NCBI GenBank assembly: GCA_964608495.1
Contig: CAZSOQ010000040.1
Span: 1-28,449, forward strand
DNA length: 28,449 bases
Direction: 5' to 3'
From: JAKORR01 sp964608495
GTDB lineage: Bacteria; Armatimonadota; Zipacnadia; Zipacnadales; FEN-943
Below the pieces are notes generated by a model, which saw only the letters and a program-made list of their open reading frames with translations, had not been told where the DNA came from and did not search any database. The position numbers were made by a program, and so were the translations under genes. This document shows, one piece after another, positions 8,435 through 16,897 of the stretch (the first letter of the stretch is position 1; each line of letters begins with the position of its first letter).

Positions 8435-10849
8435 CTACTTCCGGAAGAGCCCGTTCAGACTCTCGGCCTGGGTCGTGGGGTCGTAGGACTCGTCCTGCGT
8501 GAAGACCAGCGCCACGATGACGGCCCAGTTGGGGCCGGTCGGACGGACCAGAAGCTCGTGGTCGCCCTGGGCCAGGTCCCATTCACCCAGCGAGGCCCAC
8601 TGCATGGCCTCGTCGGCCTCCGGGTTCAGCTCGTCGCCCAGCCAGGCCTCCTTGAGGGGCGGGCCGCCGTCCAGGGCCATCTCGTACTTGCCCTCATAGG
8701 CTGCATTGCGCGTGCCGTGGGAGAACTTGGCGCCGTCCCAGGCGCCGCAGCTATGGCGCAGGAGGGCGAAGACCCGGTACGTGGCCGCCGACCCGACCCG
8801 GAGCCGCACGGTGGCACTCGTCCCAGCGCGCGGGAAGGCCAGGGAGCCGTCGGGGCGGCTCTGGGGCGCGGGCACGTCCGGTGCCGGGTCGCCCGCCACC
8901 TCGAAGCACCTGCCCGGGCCGATCACCGAGGGATCGCCGAGCGCCAGGGCCACATCCACTCCCAGCACGTCAGCCGGCTTCAGCGGCAGCGACGCCTTCG
9001 CCTTCGCCCGGCCGCAGAACTCAACCGTCTGCGTGTCTCCGGCTGCGGCTGCCTCGGCGGCCAGCGCGTCCAGCACATCCGTGGCGTGGGCCAGCAGCTC
9101 CCGGGCCCGTGCCGGGTCCGCCTGCTGAGCCCTGTCGGCGACCGCGAGCGCCGTGAGCAGGTCCAGCACGAGGGCGCGTCGCGCCGCGCGGTAGGTCACC
9201 CCTCGCCCGTAGGCCACAACCTCGTCGAGACGCTCTCGCCCCTGGCCCTGGGTCTCGTCCAGGCAGGCCCGAGACGCGCGGGCGAGCTCCTGCTGGAGCG
9301 CCGTGCCCGTCCTGCCCTCCTGCACCGGCGCGACGCGGGGCGCCAGGCGCGTGGTGACCTCGGCCATGGGGCCGCTACCCTCGCCCGCCGCCTCCCTCAG
9401 CTCCGCCAGGCGGGCCAGGGAGCGCAGCATCGAGCGGGCCTCGGCGGGACGGCAGCCGTAGAAGCGCGGCCAGAAGGCATCGTCGAACTGCTCCTGGGTC
9501 AGCTTCCCGGGCGCCCAGGAGAACTGCGCCCCGGCCGCCCAGCCGTACCAGTAGGCCTCGGTCGGGATGGGGTCCACCGGCCAGTTGGTGTTCAGCAGCC
9601 CCTGAGCCCCGCCCTCGTAGCCGCTGATGCAGAAGTTGCGGATGTTGATGAGCTGGCGGTCGTAGTCCATGAACACCGGGCGCGCGGGGATCACTGCCGG
9701 GCACACCAGCGTGGTGAAGCCCCGCCTCACGAACTGGGCCACGCTCAGGTAAGCGGCGGAGGGATTGTAGTGCCAGTCGCAGATGATGACGTCCTCGGGT
9801 GAGAGGTGGGCGAGGGCATCGGGGAACTTGAGCAGATAGTCGCCCCAGACCATGACCTGCGACTTGCCGTGCTTCCGGGCGAGCTTGGCCAGGCGCGCGA
9901 TGTGCTTGCCCACGACCTCGGCGGGGTCCAGGCCCTGCTCGGCGGCCCAGTCTTCGATACCCCAGGGCTCGTCGCAGCCGGGGAAGAAGTAGGGCGCCGG
10001 GTAGAGCGGGCCTAGCTCGCCGTAGATCTCGTCGAGGAAGTCATAGGTCGGCTCGTAGAGGGGACGGAAGTTGTGCGTGCTGTCGGGCATGGCGCGCAGC
10101 TCGGGGTGCGAGCGCAGGGCCCAGTGGGAATGGCCGAAGGACTGGGTCTGGAGCACGAGCTTGACGTGGTGGCGGGCGGCCTCGTCGGCGATCTGTCGGA
10201 TCTTGTCCAGGGGCATGGTGCCGCCCAGCTCGGGGTGCTTGGTGTAGGCGGGAAGCTCGTTCACCTCCCACACCATGAGGTTCATCTTGAGGTGGGCGAA
10301 GCGCTCGATCTCCGCGGGATCGGACAGGCAGCGGTGGATGCCGCGGAAGGCCATGGCGGGCCAGTCCACGATGTGGACGGCCGGGACCACGGTCTTGCCG
10401 TCGCGCCGGCGGAGGAGCTGGCGGAGAGTCTGGACGCCGTAGTACAGGCCGGCGTCGGCGCGGGCGACGACCAGGACGCGCTCGGGCGTGGCGTCGAGCA
10501 GGTAGCCCTCATCCGCCGCCTCCGGGGGCAGGGCAAGCTGCAGGCGTTGGAGAAGCGGCGAGACGCCGGGGTCGCCCTCGAGGGCCAGCAGGATTCCCCG
10601 GGCCGCGGGGCCGCCCTCGGCGCCGGCCACGCTCGCCCGCACACCCATTGCCTCGAGGTCGGCCTGGAGCTGGCCGGCGGGAAGCTTCTCGGCCTCGTCG
10701 GCGGGGTCGCCGAGGGCGATGGTCACCGGCGAGGGAACCGCGTGTTCACCGTCGAGAGGCGTCACCTGCTGAGGCGAGGGCACGAGATCGAGCTGGCCCA
10801 CGAGGGCCGCGGAAGTCAGAATCGTGATCGCGGACAGCATCGGCGACAT
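8435..10849 (-). CDS. Exported GH20-like beta-N-acetylhexosaminidase
   Basis: The product has 804 aa. The ATG at 10849 has AGGAGG 8 nt upstream. The frame stays open further upstream, but only across the divergent gene. A signal peptide (MSPMLSAITILTSAALVG) precedes QLDLVPSPQQVTPLDGE, the usual start of a GH20b N-domain (about 20-160: LYYGVQTLRQLL). The catalytic barrel begins with VDWPAMAFRGIHRCLSD near 165. The Asp-Glu pair is in FFPGCDEPWG (D293, E294). In classic GH20 this motif is H-x-G-G-D-E, so this is a divergent member. The Asp normally orients the substrate N-acetyl group and the Glu is the acid. WYGWAAGAQFSW (near 440) may supply aromatic subsite residues. A helical region and a C-terminal beta domain follow. 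It would remove terminal GlcNAc or GalNAc outside the cytoplasm. Exact specificity is unknown. Confidence 0.85.
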   Translation of the reverse strand: MSPMLSAITILTSAALVGQLDLVPSPQQVTPLDGEHAVPSPVTIALGDPADEAEKLPAGQLQADLEAMGVRASVAGAEGGPAARGILLALEGDPGVSPLLQRLQLALPPEAADEGYLLDATPERVLVVARADAGLYYGVQTLRQLLRRRDGKTVVPAVHIVDWPAMAFRGIHRCLSDPAEIERFAHLKMNLMVWEVNELPAYTKHPELGGTMPLDKIRQIADEAARHHVKLVLQTQSFGHSHWALRSHPELRAMPDSTHNFRPLYEPTYDFLDEIYGELGPLYPAPYFFPGCDEPWGIEDWAAEQGLDPAEVVGKHIARLAKLARKHGKSQVMVWGDYLLKFPDALAHLSPEDVIICDWHYNPSAAYLSVAQFVRRGFTTLVCPAVIPARPVFMDYDRQLINIRNFCISGYEGGAQGLLNTNWPVDPIPTEAYWYGWAAGAQFSWAPGKLTQEQFDDAFWPRFYGCRPAEARSMLRSLARLAELREAAGEGSGPMAEVTTRLAPRVAPVQEGRTGTALQQELARASRACLDETQGQGRERLDEVVAYGRGVTYRAARRALVLDLLTALAVADRAQQADPARARELLAHATDVLDALAAEAAAAGDTQTVEFCGRAKAKASLPLKPADVLGVDVALALGDPSVIGPGRCFEVAGDPAPDVPAPQSRPDGSLAFPRAGTSATVRLRVGSAATYRVFALLRHSCGAWDGAKFSHGTRNAAYEGKYEMALDGGPPLKEAWLGDELNPEADEAMQWASLGEWDLAQGDHELLVRPTGPNWAVIVALVFTQDESYDPTTQAESLNGLFRK

Positions 10850-10934
10850 CTGGGACGCCTCCTCTGGGGCGTGGTCGCCCTCGTGGACCCTTGCGCCCCG
10901 GGGTGGGGGAATCCTTCGCCTCGGGCGGGCGAGT

Positions 10935-10963
10935 TTGTGTGACGCGCGCGAGGCCCATATAAT
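10935..10963 (+). promoter_or_regulatory. Sigma70-type promoter for the GHL6-sulfatase operon
   Basis: A perfect -10 TATAAT (10958-10963) has TTGTGT (10935-10940) exactly 17 nt upstream. It lies in the divergent gap and gives a leader of about 65 nt to the ATG at 11036. It argues against the ATG at 10976, which would sit almost on the transcription start and has no ribosome binding site. Confidence 0.65.
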
Positions 10964-11035
10964 CGGCAGGCGGGCATGGCGAGTGGGAACCAGATCACGA
11001 GAGCGCTGCGCGCCGCCACGGGAGGCATGCCGCAG

Positions 11036-13159
11036 ATGAGCAGTGAGCAACCAGCAGGCGGGTCGTCGGGGACAGGGGGCTGCCGGTGCGGGTACCGGCG
11101 GCCGGACATATCCTGGTACGCCAGGTCGTTCCGCAAGCTGTTCTTCGACTTCCATAGCTCGGAGTACGCCGTGGGCCTGGCGAGCGCTTTCGACGCTGAG
11201 GCCTGGGCCGAGCGCGTCGAGCAGGCCGGCGCTCAGGCCGTGTCGGTCTTCACCAAGTGCGGCTTCGGCTGGTCCTTCTACCGCAAGGGCTCGATCCGCT
11301 ACGTGCACCCGCATCTGCCCGAGGGGCTGGACATGCTCGGCGAGCAGATCGCCGCGCTGCAGGCCCGAGGCATCAGGACCATCGGCTACTACCACGTGTT
11401 CAACAGCGAGCCGCTGGCGCGCGAGCAGCCCGAGTGGTGCTGCCGCGACGCGCAGGGCCAGCCGCGACAGACCGGGATGTGCACCCGCGGGCCGCTGCTG
11501 GAGGAGTGGATGCTGCCCCACGTCGCGGAGATCGTGACGAACTACGCGGTGGACTCGATGTTCTTCGACGGGCTGCGCGCGCACGATGTCTGCTACTGCG
11601 AGCACTGCCGGCGGCGCTTCCGCGACGAGGTGGGAAGAGAGCTGCCGAGCGGGCCCGAGGACGACTCCTGGCGGCCCTACGTCGAGTGGAGCCTGGAGGA
11701 TCACCGGCGGATTCGGCAGCGCGTGAGCGACACGATCCACGCGCTACGGCCCGAGGTGGTGGTGTCGTACAACTGGGCCTACTCGACGCGCCAACCGGAG
11801 GCCATCCCGGAGCACGTGGACGCGCTGAACCTGGACATTCCGCCGGAGGACCAGATCTTCAACGGGTCCTACCAGGCGCGCCACTGGGCCTGGACGGGCA
11901 AGCCCTACGACATCATGAACTCGGCCTTCCTGCAGTGGTGGGGCGACTGGTGCTGCAAGCCGGCGGTGGCGATGCAGCACGAGGTGGCCACGGCGATCGC
12001 GAACGGTGGGCTGACCTGGATCGGCTACCAGATGACGCACACCTTCGACGTAGAGCCGGCGGCGATGGCGGAGATGGGCAAGACGCTGGCCTTCGTGCGC
12101 GAGCGCGAGCCACTGCTGGAGGGCGCGACGGCGCGGGCCTGCGTGGCCGTGCTGCGCAGCACCGAATCGTGCCTGTGGGAGCCGGCGCGGTTCATGGCGG
12201 ACGAGATGGGCCTGCGGGGCGCCCACAAGGTCCTCACGGAGACCGGGCTTCCCCACCACTTCGTGGACGAGCAGTGGCTGACGGCCCACGTGCGGGACGT
12301 CGTGCCCGAGGAGCGTTGCCCGGTGGTCGTGCTGGCGGACCAGCGGGGCCTGACCGGCGAGGTGGTGGCGGCGCTGGAGCGGTACGTCGAGGAGGGCGGC
12401 GGCCTGTTGGTGACGGCGAGGACGGGGACGCTGGGGCCAGACCACCAATCCCCGTGCGAATTCGCGCTGCGGCCGCTGGTGGGCGTGGACCTGGTGGGCG
12501 AGATCGAGGAGTCCCACTGCTACGTCGAGGTGACCGACCCGACGCTCCCGCAGGGCGGGCTGGCGATGCCGCACCTGTGCGAGGGCGCGGCCGTGCTCGC
12601 GGCGCAGGTGAGCGACGACGTGCAGCGGCTGGCGGAACTGCGGCGGGCGTACCTGCGGGGCGATGGGCAATTCCTGCTGCGCTGGTCGCCGCCCGGCGAG
12701 AGGACCGGGCATCCGGCGATCACCTTCCGGCGGGTGGGCCGGGGCGCGGCGGCCTTCGTGGCCGTGGACCTGTTCCGCGCCTACCACGTCAAGAACGTGT
12801 GGCCGCTGAAGCACATCGCGGAAGGGCTGGTGAGGCGCCTGGCGCCGGGCTTGCCTGTGCGGCTGACCGCGCCGGCGTGGCTGGAGGTCGCGCTGGCCGA
12901 GCAGGACACGCCCGGGGGGACACGGACGATCGTGCACCTGGTCAACTACCACGGCAACGGCCCGGTGGACCGCAACAACCTGTGCATCGAGCAGACGCTG
13001 CCGGTGAGGGACGTGACGCTGGAGCTTCGGCGGGCCGAGCCGCCCGCGGCGGTGACGCTTGAGCCGGGCGGGAGCCCGGCCGACTGGGAGCACGGAGACG
13101 GCGTGTTGACGGTTCGCATACCGGAGGTGCGGATACACCTGGCCGTGGTCGTGACCTAG
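11036..13159 (+). CDS. GHL6/GH42-like putative glycosidase
   Basis: The product has 707 aa. I chose the ATG at 11036 (GGGAGG 10 nt upstream) over those at 10976 and 11027. No signal peptide is visible, so it is probably cytoplasmic. The N-terminal barrel (about 20-370) has ISWYARSFRKLFFDFH, then GYYHVFNSEPLA, then MFFDGLRAHDVCYCEHC. D178, followed by a CYCxxC cluster, is typical of 'hypothetical glycosyl hydrolase 6' proteins, which resemble GH29 and GH42 barrels. About 370-550 resembles the flavodoxin-like trimerisation domain of GH42 (HHFVDEQWL, CPVVVLADQRGLT, YVEEGGGLLVTARTG). A C-terminal beta domain (about 590-707, GTRTIVHLVNYHGNGP) ends the protein. Family function is unproven, and a galactosidase or fucosidase role is only suggested by fold. 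It is the first gene of a likely four-gene operon. Confidence 0.8.
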   Translation: MSSEQPAGGSSGTGGCRCGYRRPDISWYARSFRKLFFDFHSSEYAVGLASAFDAEAWAERVEQAGAQAVSVFTKCGFGWSFYRKGSIRYVHPHLPEGLDMLGEQIAALQARGIRTIGYYHVFNSEPLAREQPEWCCRDAQGQPRQTGMCTRGPLLEEWMLPHVAEIVTNYAVDSMFFDGLRAHDVCYCEHCRRRFRDEVGRELPSGPEDDSWRPYVEWSLEDHRRIRQRVSDTIHALRPEVVVSYNWAYSTRQPEAIPEHVDALNLDIPPEDQIFNGSYQARHWAWTGKPYDIMNSAFLQWWGDWCCKPAVAMQHEVATAIANGGLTWIGYQMTHTFDVEPAAMAEMGKTLAFVREREPLLEGATARACVAVLRSTESCLWEPARFMADEMGLRGAHKVLTETGLPHHFVDEQWLTAHVRDVVPEERCPVVVLADQRGLTGEVVAALERYVEEGGGLLVTARTGTLGPDHQSPCEFALRPLVGVDLVGEIEESHCYVEVTDPTLPQGGLAMPHLCEGAAVLAAQVSDDVQRLAELRRAYLRGDGQFLLRWSPPGERTGHPAITFRRVGRGAAAFVAVDLFRAYHVKNVWPLKHIAEGLVRRLAPGLPVRLTAPAWLEVALAEQDTPGGTRTIVHLVNYHGNGPVDRNNLCIEQTLPVRDVTLELRRAEPPAAVTLEPGGSPADWEHGDGVLTVRIPEVRIHLAVVVT

Positions 13160-13219
13160 CGGCCCCGCCCGCCCGCGGGCCGAAGGGACCCGCAGGGCAC
13201 GAGCGAAAGGGAGACCACT

Positions 13220-14725
13220 ATGGCTGACAGACCCAACATCCTGCTGCTCTACACCGACCAGCAGCGGTTCGACACGATAGCCGCGCTGGGCAATCCCTAC
13301 ATCCAGACGCCCGTGCTGGACGGGCTCGTGGCCGAGGGCACAAGCTTCACCTCGGCCTACTGCCCGTCGCCGGTGTGCATGGCCTCGCGGTGCAGCCTGC
13401 TGCTGGGGCAGTATGCGCACCAGACGGGCTGCACGGGCAACACGCCGATGCCGCAGGAGCGCACGTCGCTGATGGACCTGCTGCAGGCCGAGGGGTACCA
13501 GACCCACGGGATCGGGAAGATGCACTTCGGGCCGGACAGCCGCAAGCCGTGGGGCTTCGAGAGCCGCGTCATCGCCGAGGAGGGCGGCATGCGACAGGGG
13601 GATGACTACTGCGACTTCCTGGGCGAGAACGGCTACGGGCACATCGTGGACTGCTATGGGGTCCGCAGCGACATGTACTACGTGCCGCAGGTGTCCCAGA
13701 TGCCGGAGGGGCTTCACGAGACCCACTGGGTAGCGGACAGGTCGCTGGAGTTCCTGGCGGACCGCGACCGCGACCGCCCCTTCTTCCTGTGGGCGAGCTT
13801 CACCAAGCCGCACCCGCCCTTCGAGTCGCCCGTGCCGTGGAATCGCCTGTACAAGAGCGTCGAGATGCCCCTGCCTCACCTGCCGGCGGACTACGAGGAC
13901 CTGCTGACCTTCTGGAACCGAGTGCAGAATCGGTACAAGTACCGGGACCAGGGCTTCGACTGGAACCTGATCCGGCTGATCCGGGCCCAGTACTACGCGA
14001 CGATCTCCTTCGTGGACTACAACGTGGGGCGCATCCTTGACCGCCTGCGCGAGGAGGGGGAGCTAGACCCCACGCTGGTCATCTACACGTCGGACCACGG
14101 GGAGCTGCTGGGGGACTTCGGCAGCTTCGGGAAGCGCTCGATCCTCGACCCGGCTGCCCGCGTGCCGCTGCTGGTCCGGTACCCCGAGCGCTTCCGGGCG
14201 GGCGAGCGATGCCACAGCCCGGCGAGCCCCGTGGACCTGCTGCCCACGTGTCTGGCCGCGGCGGGTCTGAAGCCGAGCCTAGAGCACGTGGGCGTTGACC
14301 TCGCCGAGCTGGCGGCCGGCAGCCCCGAGCGCGACGGGGTCCTGTGCCAGTATCAGGAAGCGGAGGTGGGCCTTTACGGGCTCATCACCGAGGACTGGAA
14401 GTACTTCCACTCGGCGGCGGACGGCAAGGAGTGGCTCGTGCGGCGCGTGCCGGGGCAGCTCGACCTGCGCAACTCGGCGGGCAATCCCGCCTACCAGGGC
14501 GTGCTGGAGGACCTCCGCCAGCGGCTCATCAACTGGTTGCGGTCGGACGGCTACGAGGCGCCGTTCGAGGGCGACGGGTGGAAGGCTTTCCCGCGCCGCG
14601 AAGTACCCGACACCCCGGACGCCTGGCAGCTATTCCAGGAGGGCGGAGCGGTGACCGAGCGCTTCCCGCCGGGCTACGGGTCCTTGTGTCACCCGAGGGG
14701 CGGAGCGCCGGTGCGCGGGATCTAG
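13220..14725 (+). CDS. Type I sulfatase, CxAxR type, no signal peptide
   Basis: The product has 501 aa, a normal length for an S1 sulfatase. The ATG at 13220 has AAAGGGAG upstream. The start RPNILLLYTDQQR holds the N-terminal metal Asp (D13). The formylglycine site is PVCMASRCSLLLGQYAHQTG: C53-M-A-S-R57, with Ala where Pro is commoner. IYTSDHGELLGD carries the second metal pair (D292, H293), followed by SFGKRS with the conserved Lys. It should hydrolyse a sulfate ester after C53 is oxidised by the maturase at 22102. No export signal is present, so it probably acts on imported, partly degraded sugar sulfates. It follows the GHL6-like gene by 60 nt. The substrate cannot be told from the sequence. 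Confidence 0.92.
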   Translation: MADRPNILLLYTDQQRFDTIAALGNPYIQTPVLDGLVAEGTSFTSAYCPSPVCMASRCSLLLGQYAHQTGCTGNTPMPQERTSLMDLLQAEGYQTHGIGKMHFGPDSRKPWGFESRVIAEEGGMRQGDDYCDFLGENGYGHIVDCYGVRSDMYYVPQVSQMPEGLHETHWVADRSLEFLADRDRDRPFFLWASFTKPHPPFESPVPWNRLYKSVEMPLPHLPADYEDLLTFWNRVQNRYKYRDQGFDWNLIRLIRAQYYATISFVDYNVGRILDRLREEGELDPTLVIYTSDHGELLGDFGSFGKRSILDPAARVPLLVRYPERFRAGERCHSPASPVDLLPTCLAAAGLKPSLEHVGVDLAELAAGSPERDGVLCQYQEAEVGLYGLITEDWKYFHSAADGKEWLVRRVPGQLDLRNSAGNPAYQGVLEDLRQRLINWLRSDGYEAPFEGDGWKAFPRREVPDTPDAWQLFQEGGAVTERFPPGYGSLCHPRGGAPVRGI

Positions 14726-14823
14726 CCGTTGCGGCCGGTGGCCCGGGGTCGGCTTCGGGTACGACCGGGCGTGGGCCGGGAAGGATCGGCGACTCGTCCA
14801 GGACTCGTGGAGGGATTCCGCCA

Positions 14824-16863
14824 ATGAGCGTCTCGGGAAGGCTCCGACTGGCTCCAGCCGTAGCGGTGGTTATCTGCCTGGCTGGGGGGGCCGCGGGCCA
14901 CACGCCCTGTGCCCACGCCGACCAGGCCGCCGCGCCCGTCACGGTCGAGGGCTTGCTGCGCGAGATGGTGGACATGGAGCGGCTGGCGACGGTGCCCAAC
15001 CCGGCAGTCGAGTCGGACCAGCAGTCCAGCTACGACCGGGCCAGCGTGGCGCCGGACAAGCCGGGGTGGTTCGCCAACGGCGACTGCGGCAAGTTCCTGC
15101 GCAGCGAAGAGCACGCCGGGCGGACGGAGCACGTCATGGCCGAGATGGAGGGCCCGGGCGCCATCGTGCGGATCTGGTCGGCCAATCCCGACCGCGGAGG
15201 CGTGCTGCGCATCTACGTGGATGACCTGGAGACGGCGGCCCTCGAGGCCGACTTCCTCAAGCTCACCTCGGGCGCGATCCCCGAGTTCCCCGCTCCCTTC
15301 AGCGGCCGTCGGTCGCTCGGGGCGAACCTGTACTTCCCCATCCCCTACCAGACCAGGTGCAAGGTCACCTGCGACGCCGCCGAGCCCAACGTGTACTACC
15401 ACGTGGGCTACCGCACCTACCCGCCGGGGACGAAGGTCGAGCCCTTCTCGATGGACGTGCTGCCGGGCGTGTGGGACACCATGCGCGAGGTGGGCCGCCT
15501 TCTGGCCGACCCCTCGCGCCGGTTCACGACAGAAGGGGCCAGGCGCGTGGCGAAGCGCGCGACCCTGGCGTCGGGCGAGGCCCTGGCGATGGACCTCGAC
15601 GGCCCGGCTGCCGTCGTCCGCGTCGAGATGAGCCTGGACGTGCCGGATGAGCAGCTCATCGCGGCGCTGCGCGAGTCGGCCCTGACGATCAGCTTCGATG
15701 ATGAGAAGCAGCCCTGCGTGTGGGCTCCGCTGGGGGACTTCTTCGGCTCGACGCCGGGCGTCAATCCGTACGCCGGCCTGCCCGTGGGCATGGAGAAGGA
15801 CGGTAAGTGCTACTGCAACTGGTACATGCCCTTCGCCGAGCGGGCGCGGATCGCCGTGAGGAACGAGGCGGCCGACCCCATCACCGTGAGTCTGGCGCTG
15901 TGGACGAGGCCCGCGGAGTGGCGGCGGGGCGAGATGCTGTACTTCCACGCCGGCTGGCGCAAGGAGTGGCTGCCCGCCGAGCCCGTGCACCTGGACTGGC
16001 GGATGCTGGAGGCCACGGGGCCCGGGCGCTTCGTCGGCGTGATGCTGGGCGTGGTCAACACGCGGGCCGGCTGGTGGGGCGAGGGAGACGAGAAGGTCTG
16101 GGTGGACGAGGACACCTTTCCCAGCTTCATCGGCACCGGGTCCGAGGACTACTTCGGCTACGCCTGGTGCGACCCGGCGCTCTTCGAACACGCCTACCAC
16201 AACCAGAGCATCGTGACGGGGCCGGGCAACTTCGGCTACACCGCCGTGGCCCGCTACCACATCCTGGACGATATCCCCTTCGACAAGACCATCAGGTTCG
16301 ACATCGAGAAGTGGGATGCGGCGGACCGGGAGTATTGCTGCACGACCTACTGGTACGCCGCGCCCGGCGCGACGAGCTTCTTCAAGCCGGTGCCCGTGGA
16401 GGAGCGCCGCGTGCGACCGCTGCCCGAGCCCTTCCGGGTGAAGGGTGCGCTCGAGGGCGAGAAGCTCAGGATAGCCCGTTGCACCAGCGGCCAGACGCAG
16501 CCGCAGGACCTGCAGGGGGAGTTCAGCGAGGCCAGGCATCTGTGGTGGCTCGACCCCGAGGAGGGCGGGATCCTGGAGCTGGCCGTGCCGGTGGAGAAGG
16601 CCGGTCGGTACCGCATCACGCTGGGTCTGACCAAGTCCTGGGACTACGGCATCCACCAGCCCATGGTGAAGGGCGAGGACACAGGCGAGGCGCTGGACCT
16701 CTGCTCACCCCAGATCACGCCGTTGAAGGCCGTGTTGGGCGAATTCGAGCTGGAGGCCGGCGAGGCCCTGGTAGGATTGCGCTGCGTGGGTACCAACCCG
16801 GAGGCCAAGCCCGTGCGGCACATGGCGGGGATAGACTACGTCCTGCTGGAGCCGGTGCAGTGA
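14824..16863 (+). CDS. Exported DUF2961 / GH172-type furanosidase
   Basis: The product has 679 aa. The ATG at 14824 has GGAGGG about 10 nt upstream and gives a signal peptide (MSVSGRLRLAPAVAVVICLA). The longer upstream open frame has no site and lies over the sulfatase gene. The DUF2961 double beta-jelly-roll begins with LLREMVDMERLATVPNP. Its hallmark is WWGEGDEKVWVDED followed by IGTGSEDYFGY, giving E420 and E441. Their 21-residue spacing equals that of the two catalytic glutamates (as I recall, E270 and E291) of the founding GH172 alpha-D-fructofuranosidase. A C-terminal beta-sandwich (about 545-679) may bind carbohydrate. GH172 enzymes act on fructofuranosides or arabinofuranosides, and many homologues are untested. 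It sits between two sulfatase genes (98 nt upstream, 34 nt downstream). Confidence 0.9.
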   Translation: MSVSGRLRLAPAVAVVICLAGGAAGHTPCAHADQAAAPVTVEGLLREMVDMERLATVPNPAVESDQQSSYDRASVAPDKPGWFANGDCGKFLRSEEHAGRTEHVMAEMEGPGAIVRIWSANPDRGGVLRIYVDDLETAALEADFLKLTSGAIPEFPAPFSGRRSLGANLYFPIPYQTRCKVTCDAAEPNVYYHVGYRTYPPGTKVEPFSMDVLPGVWDTMREVGRLLADPSRRFTTEGARRVAKRATLASGEALAMDLDGPAAVVRVEMSLDVPDEQLIAALRESALTISFDDEKQPCVWAPLGDFFGSTPGVNPYAGLPVGMEKDGKCYCNWYMPFAERARIAVRNEAADPITVSLALWTRPAEWRRGEMLYFHAGWRKEWLPAEPVHLDWRMLEATGPGRFVGVMLGVVNTRAGWWGEGDEKVWVDEDTFPSFIGTGSEDYFGYAWCDPALFEHAYHNQSIVTGPGNFGYTAVARYHILDDIPFDKTIRFDIEKWDAADREYCCTTYWYAAPGATSFFKPVPVEERRVRPLPEPFRVKGALEGEKLRIARCTSGQTQPQDLQGEFSEARHLWWLDPEEGGILELAVPVEKAGRYRITLGLTKSWDYGIHQPMVKGEDTGEALDLCSPQITPLKAVLGEFELEAGEALVGLRCVGTNPEAKPVRHMAGIDYVLLEPVQ

Positions 16864-16897
16864 CGGCCGTCCCGGCACGCGACAAGGAGGCCCGATC

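Noticed and set aside
10976..11035. ATG at 10976 as start of the GHL6-like protein
   Set aside because: It lies 13 nt after the TATAAT box and lacks a ribosome binding site; the ATG at 11036 has GGGAGG.
10850..11740. N-terminal extension of the GH20-like frame on the minus strand
   Set aside because: A signal peptide with AGGAGG starts at 10849, and the extension lies across the divergent promoter and the GHL6-like gene.
11744..13879. Minus-strand frame of 711 codons across the GHL6-like and sulfatase genes
   Set aside because: It crosses two recognised genes and their gap, has Arg/His/Val-rich composition and no conserved motif.
14722..16656. Minus-strand frame opposite the GH172-type gene
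   Set aside because: Shadow frame; composition and lack of motifs as for other antisense frames.
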